64,000 nt of DNA, from NCBI GenBank assembly GCA_916700875.1, contig CAKAKS010000060.1, positions 28,738,189 to 28,802,188 on the forward strand. Reading direction: 5' to 3'. The stretch is from Sebastes aleutianus (Eukaryota > Chordata > Actinopteri > Perciformes > Sebastidae). Positions 34,611 to 44,945 of the stretch are shown piece after piece; position 1 is the first letter of the stretch; every line of letters starts with the position of its first letter. The notes below the pieces were generated by a model. That model saw only the letters and a list, made by a program, of their open reading frames with translations. It ran no database searches and was not told the DNA's origin. The position numbers and the translations under genes were made by a program.

Positions 34611-35400
34611 ACTCTGGTTTGAGAGTTTGAATGAGAGATTGAATAAGTAACAGTTATATAAATAGATTTTAAAAAGAAGTAATCACTGTAACATTTTCAC
34701 TGTTTACTAACCCTGCTTTCATATAAAAATTACAGCTGCTATAATAAAAATTACAGTAATAAACGATCCTTGATCATATATTTTTTATGTTCTCAGTGTG
34801 CAGTGGCTTACACAGACACTTGTGTTTATTTTTCTCTGACTACATCGTGTTCATCGTGCAGTTGCCAGCACATCTTGCTCCACAGCACACGCTGTACTTA
34901 AATTGTTGCTTCCTGTAGGTGGTAAAGCGCCTGTAACCAACACCAGAATTTAATCTGGGCATACAGAGCAGCAGTACAGGATCTCCCTGCTACTCTAGGT
35001 TGTGATTTTGGATGAAGAAACCAGAAAAAGAAGTGCAGCTTTAAAATGACCAAAAAATGCCAACCATGTATTTAGATTCATCTCTTCCTTTAACAATTTT
35101 GAGGCCAAAAGGTCTGCGGGGTGTAATCAGTGTTTTTTGTTCAGCACCCGGTGATTTAAAAAGAGCACTTTTATTCTAGTGTGATACTTTCCCTAAGCAA
35201 TCTTTTACCATGGGTGATGAGTCATAATAACAGCGTAGTCAGAGTGGTGAGTGTCTCCACTGAGCAACAATCTACTGCTGTGTATCAACATAATTCAGTT
35301 TGAGGGTCTCAGACTGCTCGCTGTTGTGTTTTGGTGAATGTGTAAAGAGTTCCCAGCAGTGTTACTCTACAGCCCCGCTGGGTGTGTTTTTGTTGCCTAG

Positions 35401-35516
35401 GTGTCCAGACGGCCCTCGCCCCACCACGGTGCGACCATGTCAGCTGCCCTGCAAGAAAGACTGCATCATGACCCCGTTCAGCGACTGGACACCGTGTCCG
35501 GTTACATGTGACGCAG
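35401..35516 (+). CDS. thsd7a: THSD7A exon: TSR end and next TSR start
   Basis: This exon reads (K)CPDGPRPTTVRPCQLPC, then KKDCIMTPFSDWTPCPVTC and DA(G). VRPCQLPC ends the TSR of the previous exon. DCIMTPFSDWTPCPVTC opens another, with one Trp replaced by Phe (TPFSDW), as human has TPYSDW. The acceptor is GTTGCCTAG|GTG and the donor is GCAG|GTACAG. The exon begins with the last base of the split Lys codon and leaves one base of an Ala codon. It is the first exon after the 14-kb intron. Confidence 0.97.
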
Positions 35517-37056
35517 GTACAGTGAAAAGTAATTGCATCTCCTGAAAGGAGATAAGACCCGGCTGATGCGATGTAACACTGCCTCATGCAGATTACTGAA
35601 AAGGAAAATTTACTGGCCAATTGTGTTTCAATTTAGTTTAATTTAATGTAGTTTTCAGTCAGGCTGTGGTACACTGTAGGGGTGTAAGAAAATATTGAGT
35701 GTCACAATATTATGTTTTGTGATACTGTATTGATTCTCAAAAACACTATTGATTTTTTTGTTAATAATTTTCATGCAAAGATCAATACTTTATTTCATTT
35801 GCAAATGCACCCTCTCAGTGTATGTGCCCTCTCAAAGTAGTGCTATGATGTTGGGTGCTACAGGGACCGTGATAAATGCAAATGCAGATCCTAATCCTAG
35901 TTAAAAAGTAAACTTCTATTACTCAGATGTTATGCATATGGTGAGATGTTCTTTATACTATGTCAGTTTTCGTAATATTACACTTTAAAAATTGCAATAT
36001 ATCAACTTGCTTACAGTGTTGCAGTATATTGCACTATATTGAGTTGTAACCCCAGTCTTGCCAACACACAGCCCTAGTGCAGCGGTTTTGCATTAATAGT
36101 ATTTATGGCAAGGATTTCTAACACAATATTTGGCATCGTATACTTTAAGGCTATAATGAACTATGATTTGATAATAAACAACAAGAATCAATTAAACATG
36201 TATTGCTATGAGTCTGCCCCAGCCTAGAAGTATACACAGACGCTAGTTCAAATTGACTGTGTGGAGAAACTACAGAGGTGGGACCCATTAACTGCCACAT
36301 AAACACTTGCACTCACGTCTCGTTACACGTAATTAATTTGACAGATTGGCGTGTTAGACAACCTTTGGGCCGACCTCTTTTAGTGCGCCTGGCAAGCCGA
36401 CTCGCCCGTGGCGACAAGTGTCAGCAAGTGTCATCGAGTTGTTGTTGTTTTCATGCTGTGATAGAAAAACATTGTTCAGATGAGGTCACCTTTGTCAGGC
36501 TGCCATTGCGCAAACTGTTTAGCAGAGGCAAATGCATTAAATTGATTTACATCTGAAGATCATTACCGTCCATATTTTGATGACCTCTTGGCATGACACG
36601 GCGGCATAAATCTCTTCCCTCTGAGCGTGCAGCACCAGCAGTGGCTTTGCATTTTAATTTGATGCTATTGATATCTTCACCTTGTGAAGATAATTTCACA
36701 CCACCCACATAAAAAAACTTTAAAGCAGCGTTCGGGGCCATCCAGAGGCTCGTCTCATCTTAATTAACTACTTGAGGTCAAATCCAAACATGTAAACACC
36801 ATAAATTTAATCTGAGTCAATTCCAAGGCCTAATGGGATTCTTCTACATCATCGTTGTTGGCTTGATATCCCAAGTAATCAGATGTGCTTGTTGTCTACG
36901 ATAGCTGTCCAATTAAATTTGGCAATAGTAGTCTCCGAGTCCATTCTTCAAGGACTGTGAACAAAGCAGCCTAGCTTATCGTTTTGACATGTTTCTCATC
37001 AGTTTCCCATGCAGACGTTTCTTATTTTAATTCAATAATTGTGTGTGTCTGTTCAG
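35517..37056 (+). other. thsd7a: Intron between exons 35401-35516 and 37057-37192
   Basis: No coding sequence seen. A probable hAT-like fragment spans 35677-36054, with ends TAGGGGTGTAAGAAAAT and GAGTTGTAACCCCA; no convincing target duplication was found. The remainder looks unremarkable. The acceptor is GTGTGTCTGTTCAG|CT. Confidence 0.85.
35677..36054. mobile_element. hAT-like MITE, GGGGTGTAA ends
   Basis: The left end TAGGGGTGTAAGAAAATATT and the right end TTGTAACCCCA form a short inverted repeat. The interior (CACAATATTATG, GTATATTGCACTATATTG) is AT-rich and non-coding. The flanking 8-mers do not match, so the boundaries are approximate. Confidence 0.5.
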
Positions 37057-37192
37057 CTGGTAACGCTGTGAAGAGAAAGCAATCAAGGAAGCGTCTTGTC
37101 ATCCAGACGCCGTCCAACGGAGGACAGGAGTGTCCAGAGGTGCTGGAGGAGGAGAGGGACTGTGAGGTCCCCAAAATCTGTCCAGGATTCAG
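37057..37192 (+). CDS. thsd7a: THSD7A exon: TSR C-terminal strands
   Basis: This exon reads (A)GNAVKRKQSRKRLVIQ, TPSNGGQECPEVLEEERDC and EVPKICPGF(R). It supplies the basic strand and the last three cysteines of the TSR opened at 35401-35516. NGGQECPE...C is the usual NGGxxCP turn of TSRs. Human has GDSSIRKQSRHRVIIQLPANGG here, so the start of the exon is variable. The acceptor is CTGTTCAG|CT and the donor is TTCAG|GTGAAA, with a split Arg codon AG|G. Confidence 0.96.
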
Positions 37193-38250
37193 GTGAAAGC
37201 ACTACAGTGATCTAAAGAGGCTGATTTCAGATTTCATGTTTTTTAACAGCTTGAATTAACAAAGTATCAGAGGGTTGATATTGATTTTAAGTTATGACTT
37301 TATTCTCGTGAAGTTATGACTTTATTCTCATAATATTATGACTTTATTCTCATAATATTACTACTTTTTTTTCTGGTAAAGTTTCGACTTTATTCTCATA
37401 ATATTATGACTTTATTCTCATTAAAAGTTATGACTTTATTCTCGTAATATTATGACTTTATTCTCATAATATTATGACTTTATTCTCGTGAAGTTATGAC
37501 TTCATTCTCATAATATTATGACTTTATTCTCGTGAAGTCATGACTTTATTCTCGTGAAGTTATGACTTTATTCTCATAATATTGTGACTTTATTCTCATA
37601 ATATTATGACTTTATTCTCGTGAAGTTATGACTTTATTCTCATAATATTATGACTTTATTCTCGTAAAGTCATGACTTTATTCTCGTGAAGTTATGACTT
37701 TATTCTCATAATATTATGACTTTATTCTCGTAAAGTCATGACTTTATTCTCGTAAAGTCATGACTTTATTCTCGTAAAGTCATGACTTTATTCTCGTAAA
37801 GTTATGACTTTATTCTCGTAAAGTCATGACTTTATTCTCGTAAAGTTATGACTTTATTCTCGTAATATTACAACTTTTTTTCTCGTAAAGTTATGACTTT
37901 TTTCTCATAATATTTTGACTTTATTCTGTAAATCTCAGATGTTTTTTCCTCAATGTGGTCCTAGTACTCCGTAGTACATTGTCTCTTTGTCCCTCACTGC
38001 ATTAGACTTATATACTATATACTTAGACTATAAACTGTGTTACCTTCAACACAATGCCCAAATGTTTTGCAGCTCCAGACAGATATATCTTCTTTTTTTT
38101 TTTGCCTAAAATGGCTCTTTTGATAGTAAAGGTTGCTGACCCCTGCTCTATACAAAACTTACATATGTCTGTCTCACATGGTGCAATGCTGGTCTAATAG
38201 TGAACACTATGGTTGCAATGACATGGCTATACTGTCCTGATTTATTCCAG
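37193..38250 (+). other. thsd7a: Intron between exons 37057-37192 and 38251-38354
   Basis: Mostly occupied by the 22-bp minisatellite at 37285-37930. The remainder (37931-38250) shows nothing else. The acceptor is CTGATTTATTCCAG|GTGG. Confidence 0.9.
37285..37930 (+). repeat. 22-bp minisatellite, about 29 units
   Basis: Head-to-tail units of ATGACTTTATTCTCrtrawr type. The main variants end CATAATATT, CGTGAAGTT and CGTAAAGTC. In the first two thirds CATAATATT and CGTGAAGTT units are mixed; from about 37730 CGTAAAGTC predominates. Edge units are degenerate. A faint related sequence on the opposite strand lies near 13440-13530. Confidence 0.93.
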
Positions 38251-38354
38251 GTGGAAAACCCACAAATGGAGGAAGTGCCAACTGGTCCCATGGTTTCTCA
38301 GACAGGACCGTCCCGGTGCCCAGGAGACCTGTGGACCAGGACTCCAAACAAGAG
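38251..38354 (+). CDS. thsd7a: THSD7A exon: start of an alternate-type TSR
   Basis: This exon reads (R)WKTHKWRKCQLVPWFLRQ, DRPGAQETCGPGLQTR. WxxxxWxxC followed by a CGPGxQxR strand is the start of the long-loop TSR type. Human THSD7A has WKTHKWRRCQLVPWSVQQ. The acceptor is TTATTCCAG|G and the donor is AGAG|GTAAAG. The exon enters with the last base of Arg and leaves one base of Ala. Confidence 0.97.
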
Positions 38355-39422
38355 GTAAAGAAAACCGATCTCTCCATCTCCCTTTTCTTTCTGCATCTTC
38401 AGTGAACCGTTCCTAATTACCGTGAATTAAATTTTTGCTCATTTCGGTGCATCTGGAGCCCGGCCACGAGGCAACAGATGGATGTGCCAAGGTTTAGAGA
38501 AAAGGCCAATTTACTCAGAGCACACATCTAATCCTCCCACTTACAAGACGCAACACAAACTAAGGCTGACACTCCTAAACACATCAACAAGAGACTTCTT
38601 TTCTTTCTTTTTTTTCTGGTTGTTTTTACTTTATTTTTGTAATCCTCCTGAGTTTGGGAAGGAAATGTGTCACAACTCGTCATGTGCCTCTTGAGACTCG
38701 TTTGACAATGTGGGTTGTTTCACTGCTGCCTTTTTTTCCACCTCAGGCTCTTGTCATGCAATTTTAATCGAATGTCTCTTGTTGAAATTTAGGAGAAGAT
38801 GCTGTACCTTGCCTATAGCATACGACAGCCCAAACTCCCGTTCATATATGCTTCACGCACAAGTGACAAGTACTTTAAAGGAGTGTGGCTTTAAAAGCAT
38901 ATTTCCTCTTGCCTTTTCATAGAGGATGGATGTGCCATGTAGTCCTGGGAGGCTTTCATAAAAATTCAATTTCAGGGGGTCACGCAGAATGATCAATTTC
39001 ATTATGTTCCAGCTCCTATAGAAGGCCGTTATTAGTGCTTATATTTCTGTTTCGTCCTCGCTAGCTTACATTAATGGATGGAAGAATCAATTTATTCATG
39101 ACAATGCTTTAAGGTCCACTTTAGACATACTCAACGCCACACTCTTCCAGATCCTGTGCAGCTTTTCACTGACTTGATACCATATGACACCTCATGTATA
39201 GACCCTTCTGAGCATGTTTTTTAGCCCTCTGACACTTTCATTTTGTCATTGACTTAAACCAAATGAGACACACTGCCCTTTCTGGTCTATGTGGTTTTTC
39301 TGACAGCGTATTGTGTTGTTTACCTGGTCAGAGGCTTTCCTTTGAGGGGAAAAAAACACTGTTGTAGCACTATTAAACACACAGAACAACTGAAAGCATG
39401 TGCTTCTCTTTCTCTCTCTCTT

Positions 39423-39447
39423 CCACACACACACACACACACACACA
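39423..39447 (+). repeat. (CA)n microsatellite
   Basis: About 12 CA units after a CT-rich stretch. Confidence 0.9.
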
Positions 39448-40102
39448 AACTCTCAAGATAAGACCTGACCTAACACACCACCAGACGGAGGCTTTCCAAA
39501 CTAATAGAAGTGCCCACGGGGGGTTCAGCGAAAATGTGCTCAGGGATTGATTTCTGTATGAAGGTACAGCCCTGCAGAACGTCTGCATCACAAGAAAATG
39601 AAATATTGCAGCAACACAAGTAATATCCTTTATTGAAAGAACAAAGGATGGGATGATGCAAGCCAACATAAATTGACTTCTGGGCTTCAAACCAATTGAG
39701 GTAGAGATGCTTTTGTGTCTGCTGCACTTATAATTGTTATTTAACTCCCTGTGAGCTGTGATCTGAATTATACTGTTCTGATCTATTTTTCATTGACTCT
39801 TTAGTTGCTCTATTTGATGTTATGTTGCTCACCAGTGGGGGTAGACGTAGATGGATCTCTTACTGTACTTAAAGGGGCACTAGCAGTAATTTTACACATC
39901 GAAGTGACTTTACTAGTAACAGGGAGTACTATACAGCCTTTTAAAACAGTTATGTCAGCTTTATCTAGTCTGAGTGCAATCACTTAAATGTATGGAAGTG
40001 CAATACGGAATCACTGGAGTGCCCTTTTAAAAGTAGCAATACCACAATGTAGAAATACTCCATTGCAAAACAGACCGACATTAGAATTTTTTTTTTTAAT
40101 TA

Positions 40103-40907
40103 TTAAAGAAATAGTTCGACATTTTGGGAAAAGCACTTATTTGCTTTTTTACTGGGAGCTAGATGAGAAGATTGATACAACAAAATGAAGATACAGACAG
40201 CAGCTGCTTAGCATAAAGACTGGAAATGGAGGGAAACAGCTAGCCTGGCTCTGTCCAAAGGGAAGAAATCCACCTTCCAGCACCTTAAACGACCAGTGTG
40301 TAACATTTAGGGGGATCTATTGGCAGAAATGGAATATAATTTTAATAACTACATTTTCTTTTGTGTAGAATCACCTGAAAATAAGAATCGTTTTGTTTCC
40401 GTTACCTTAGAATGAGACGTTTATATCTACATAGGGAGTGGGTCCTCTCCACAGAGTCTGCTGCATTGCACCACTATGTGTCTTCAGTAGCCCAGAACGG
40501 CTTGGGCCGGAGTTGATAATGTTACTCGCTGTGGATGCCGTCGCTCTCTCTCTTGCTTCACAATTCACTTCCCTTGTACACATAAAATGTACGCACTGGC
40601 TCTGCTCCAAATGGCTCTAGAGAGGGACATTCGTGTTTTCGCGTTGGCCGGGTGAGGCTTCAGTTGGTTGCAATCTCAACCTCACTGCTACAGTAGATAC
40701 TGCCAGAACCTACTCACTGTTCCTAATGTACTAATTTACCTAATGCACACTGTAATGTTCTATCTCGTTTGTGGTTTTATAGGAGGTTATGTGCTGGACT
40801 ATTAAATTAGTGGACCTTCTGACCGAAGCTAACTGGCTGCTGGTTTGAACCTCATGCTGTATTTATCAGATGAATAAGAAAGTTGTATCAATCTTCTCAT
40901 TAAAAGG
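40103..40907. mobile_element. Composite repeat: foldback element with an insertion
   Basis: The left end AATAGTTCGACATTTTGGG... followed by TTAGCATAAAGACTGGAAAT, and the right end TGTATCAATCTTCTCATTAA, match the inner element of 3575-4563. The middle (about 40287-40750, from GACCAGTGTGTAACATTTAG to ACTCACTGTTCCTAATG) appears to be a separate fish repeat inserted in it. Non-coding. Confidence 0.6.
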
Positions 40908-41250
40908 GGAACTGCACCCATTTTCAAAATTCATACATATTATTCCTATGGTCTAAGACAGTCCATATAAAATAATATAATATAAATAATATATTAAATT
41001 GTATTGGAGTAAGTATAAAGTGGCATAGAATAGTAATATAGAAGTTAAGTACAAGTACCTCAAAGTTATATTTACAGTATGGCCAGTGCTTCTGTAGTTC
41101 ACTCATTTCCACTTTTATTACCATACGTCTTTGTCTCGCATTTTTCAATATCTGCTATGACAACCAATCAATCAGTTGAAACATTAAAAGATTAAACCAC
41201 TTTATGTCCTAATGAAGCCTTTTTGACCCGTCTTCCTCTAATTCTTCCAG

Positions 41251-41445
41251 CTGTGTCCTGTCGCCAGCTGGACGGGACTCAGGCCGACATCAGCGAGTGT
41301 CTGAAATTCGCCAAGGCCATGCCCGCCATCACTCAGCACTGTCAGCTCCCCTGCCAGGATGACTGCCAGCTGACCAACTGGTCCAAGTTCTCGTCCTGCA
41401 CGGCCGACTGTGTGGGGGTCCGCACCAGAAAGAGGGCGTTGATAG
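41251..41445 (+). CDS. thsd7a: THSD7A exon: TSR end and next TSR
   Basis: This exon reads (A)VSCRQLDGTQADISEC, LKFAKAMPAITQHC, QLPCQDDCQLTNWSKFSSC and TADCVGVRTRKRALI(G). It ends the TSR opened at 38251-38354, then opens another with NWSKFSSC, in which the second Trp is Phe. VRTRKR is the arginine strand. NWS is a sequon. Human has CQIPCQDDCQLTSWSKFSSC. The acceptor is TTCTTCCAG|CT and the donor is ATAG|GTGAGA. Confidence 0.98.
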
Positions 41446-43157
41446 GTGAGAACAGAGAGTGGCGCAGCAACAATGCAACAATGGGCTGTTTTTTTTTAAC
41501 CACTTTCAGCTTATTTGCACTGTTACAGTGTTGGGGAGTTTAAGGGGTAATGTTGGTGGGCAACGCTCCAAGACACGAGCAGTAAAGTTAAACACAAGGT
41601 CATAAATCTATTCAGGTGGTTCTCGCCACTTAAATGCTCCAGTGGGATTAAAGCAACAAATCTGAAATAACTCCTCAGCCGTTGTTATCCATCACGGCGT
41701 CCCCAGACAGTTGCCCTGTGCATCACAGTCGTAAAAGCAAAATGACATGAAATGAGTGCTGCAATGCATTAAGGCACCTCTACAAGAGGTTACTGGAGGG
41801 GGGGAGGGAGTCAACTTTAAACTGAGAAAGTGGCTTTGAAAAGCTTTTATTTTCCCCTGATGTGAAATCTTTTGACTCGCTCACCCAAGTGTAAAAGAGC
41901 AAAGAGGTCGTGTAATACATATAAACACTCTCTGAAGATTTTGTTTCGTTCACTTTGAATCGAGAAGGAGAGGGGGTGGATTTTGTAGTTTTATCCAGAA
42001 TCCTACAGCTATGTTAGATGTTCCTCACATACCCTTTAACTAATTAATACTAGTCTGTATCCTCTTCTTAAAGGGATAGTTTGGGTGTTTTGAAGTGGGG
42101 TTGTATGATGTACTTATCCATAGTAGGTGCATTACCTACAGTAGATGACGGTCGGTGTGCCCCAATTTTGGAGAAACTGATCGTTTTAAGTGTATGCTAT
42201 ATTTCGAATATTTTCCCACGGCGAACTGAACTGAAAGTGAAGTGAAAACGTATCTATAATGTTTTTGTCATCTGAGTCTGCTGGCTTTGGAGAGAGCATA
42301 GATAAGTTTCACTTTCAGTTCAGTTCCTCGCCGGAAAGGAGAAGGAAAGGGCTGTCTGTCGGCAAGATAAAGCGCTGGAAATATTCTAAATATAGCGTAC
42401 ACTTAAACGGATATTGATTTTTTTTAGGTGAGCCTTTCTTTTAGGCGGCTAAAATACATTTTTATGCCGTCCCCGTCCATAGCAATACATTGCTTTGCTC
42501 CTGTGTTAGTACTCCTGTCTGTTCCTCGATGCTGGGGGCACGCCGACATCTACTGTAGGTAATACACCCACCATCGATAAGTATCTCATACAACCCCACT
42601 TCAAAACACCCAAACCTTTAATCTTAGTAATCACTTTTATCACTTTAATTGTGGTAATCTTTGCGTAGTCCTTAACTATTCCAAGACAACACAAATCCAG
42701 TTTCCTTAAAGTTGGATCACTCCAACACTTGGCCGACCAATCGTGTTCATCACTCAGTGACAGATTTTTGTGTTTGTAGGGCTGGCCCTCTGCGGTCCAG
42801 CCAAAAAGTTTGCACGGTGATCTATGATTAACAATAATAACGACACGTCTGAGGATTTAAAAAAAGACGTCAAGCTGTTCCAATAAAAGAGCACTCTGCT
42901 TGAAACAATTTTGCCAGTGCAATTTATCATCAGGAGTTGCTGTCATCCCACACAAATGGGGGGGACAGCAACTCCTGTGTCATCCAGTGAATACACTATC
43001 CCAAACCATCCCAAAGGCCTTTACAGTAGCCTTTAATATGATGAGACTCAAAACCACTTCAGCCTAACAGAGACAGAAATCCACCAACACCAGTAGACAT
43101 GCGGAGTCACCTCTCCCAAAGCTACTCTGCTCATCTCTGTCCCTCTGCTCTCATCAG
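41446..43157 (+). other. thsd7a: Intron between exons 41251-41445 and 43158-43424
   Basis: No coding sequence seen. It contains a foldback element (42070-42620), with unremarkable sequence on either side. The acceptor is TCTGCTCTCATCAG|GG. Confidence 0.9.
42070..42620. mobile_element. Foldback MITE with about 95-nt inverted repeats
   Basis: The left arm TTTGGGTGTTTTGAAGTGGG...ACCTACAGTAGATG (42070-42165) pairs with the right arm CATCTACTGTAGGTAAT...CCCACTTCAAAACACCCAAA (42525-42620). Inner pairing also exists: AAGTGTATGCTATATTTCGA against ATATAGCGTACACTT. A diverged relative lies at 58140-58550. Confidence 0.8.
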
Positions 43158-43424
43158 GGAGGAGCAAAAAGAAAGACAAGTGCAAGAACACGCAGATGTA
43201 CCCTTTGAGCGAGACCCAGTACTGCCCCTGTGACAAGTACAACGCCCAGCCAGTGGGGAACTGGTCAGACTGCATCCTGCCCGAGGGAGCCAGAGTGGAG
43301 AGCATCCTGGGGATGAAGGTCCAGGGAGACATCAAGGAGTGTGGACAGGGCTACCGCTACCAGGCCATGGTGTGCTACGACCAGGACAACAGGCTGGTGG
43401 AGACCTCGCGCTGCAACAGTCATG
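43158..43424 (+). CDS. thsd7a: THSD7A exon: atypical TSR region
   Basis: This exon reads (G)RSKKKDKCKNTQMYPLSE, TQYCPCDKYNAQPVGNWSDC, ILPEGARVESILGMKVQG, DIKECGQGYRYQAMVC, YDQDNRLVETSRCNSH(G). It is the largest coding exon here and the most conserved part: nearly identical to human THSD7A over QYCPCDKYNAQPVGNWSDC and ECGQGYRYQAM. A polybasic RSKKKDKCK joins two TSRs. NWSDC gives a sequon and the only Trp of the second repeat. The acceptor is CTCATCAG|GG and the donor is CATG|GTGAGT. Confidence 0.98.
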
Positions 43425-43719
43425 GTGAGTGTACACAGCAGAGGTTTAACCACAGAGCGTGTTGCTTTGTTAAAGGGTTGGTTCACCCAAATTACAAAAA
43501 TAATAGAAACATTGAGCCATGTGGATAGTTTTGGTTTCATTTGTTACGGTTTTGTAGAAGCAGAGTAGGGACTTCAGATACAACAGAACCTGCTTCCAAG
43601 GTGAACAAAGGAGGGGAATACTCCAGCAACACTTGTAGCATACAGAACAACTTTATCGTCAGACTGAGGAGTTTTGGCTTGTGGCTTTCATCAGGGTCAT
43701 CCAACATATAGGTCGGACA

Positions 43720-44945
43720 AAAAAAGTCGGACAAAAAAAGATCTGAAAAATATCAGACAAAAAAAGTCTGAAAAAAAGATCTGAAAAAAAAGTCTGAAAA
43801 AATAGATCTGAAAAATGTCTGAAAAAAAAGAACTTAAGAAATGTCAATGAAAAAAAAAGATCTGAAAAATGTCGGACAAAAAAAGTCTGAAAAAAAGATC
43901 TGATAAAATAGATCTGAAAAAAAAAATCTGAAAAATGTCGGACAAAAAAAGTCTGAAAAAAAATATCTGAAAAATGTCGGACAAAAAAAGTCTGAAAAAA
44001 AGATCTGATAAAATAGATCTGAAAAATGTCTGAAAAAAAAATGTCTGAAAAAAAATGTCTGAAAAAAAATATCTGAAAAATGTCTGAAAAAAAAGTCTGA
44101 AGAAATGTCTGAAAAAAAAGTCTGAAAAAAAATATCTGAAAAATGTCGGACAAAAAATGCCTGAAAAAAAATATCTGAAAAATGTCGGATAAAAAAAGTC
44201 TGAAAAAAAATATCTGAAAAATGTCTGAAAAAATGTCCGAAAAAAAAATATCTGAAAAATGTCGGACAAAAAAAGTCTGAAAAAAAGATCTGATAAAATA
44301 GATCTGAAAAAAAGTCTGAAAAAATAGATCTGAAAAAATGTCTGAAAAAAAAAATCTGAAAAAAAAAAATCTGAAAAATGTCGGACAAAAAAAATCTGAA
44401 AAAAAATATCTGAAAAATGTCGGACAAAAAATGTCTGAAAAAAATATCTGAAAAATGTCGGACAAAAAAAGTCTGAAAAAGAAAGTCTGAAAAATGTCGT
44501 ACAAAAAAAGTCTGAAAAAAAAGATCTGATAAAATGTCGGACAAAAAAAGTCTGAAAAAAATATCTGAAAAATGTCGTACAAAAAAGTCTGAAAAAAAAA
44601 GTCTGAAAAAAAAAGTCTGAAAAATGTCGTACAAAAAAAGTCTGAAAAAAAAAGTCTGAAAAAATGTTTTAAAAAAAATATCTGAAAAATGTCGGACAAA
44701 AAAAGTTTGAAAAAAATATCTGAAAAATGTCGGACAAAAAAAGTCTGAAAAAAATATCGAAAAATGTCGGACAAAAAAAGTCTGAAAAAAAAAGTCTGAA
44801 AAATGTCGGACAAAAAAAGTCTGAAAAAAAAGTCTGAAAAATGTCGGACAAAAAAAGTCTGAAAAAAAATATCTGAAAAATGTCTGAAAAAAATGTTCGA
44901 AAAAAAATATCTGAAAAATATCAGACAAAAAAAGTCTGAAAAAAA
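43720..44945 (+). repeat. A-rich tandem array (TCTGAAAAA / GTCGGACAAAAAA units)
   Basis: About 1.2 kb of two alternating short modules, (A/G)TCTGAAAAAA and GTCGGACAAAAAAA, in higher-order blocks of about 35-60 bp. The complement has no TAA, TAG or TGA in these modules. It therefore stays open in all three antisense frames, giving frames up to 479 codons of Phe/Ser/Asp/Ile repeats (SDIFQTFF). I read this as a minisatellite, not a gene. Confidence 0.93.

Larger units (their letters stand above)
21416..35400 (+). other. thsd7a: Large intron between exons 21169-21415 and 35401-35516
   Basis: A 13,985-bp intron with no exon-like coding segment that I can find. It holds foldback and dispersed repeats at 23655-24370 and 30590-31110, CA runs (25131-25209, 27103-27150), a transposon with 9-bp duplication (26122-26542), an element with GCCGTTTC ends (29211-29884), poly-C and poly-A runs, an old SINE (32560-32730) and transposon fragments (34084-34610). 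Positions 21420-23650, 24380-26100, 27160-29050 and 31120-32550 appear to be ordinary intron. The acceptor is TTTTTGTTGCCTAG|GT. Confidence 0.9.
38355..41250 (+). other. thsd7a: Intron between exons 38251-38354 and 41251-41445
   Basis: No coding sequence seen. It holds a short CA run (39423-39447) and the composite repeat 40103-40907. An AAAGGGGCACTAGCAGTAAT segment near 39870 and a fragment of the 7978-9358 family at 41004-41070 are probably also repetitive. Positions 38360-39400 look like ordinary intron. The acceptor is CTCTAATTCTTCCAG|CT. Confidence 0.88.
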
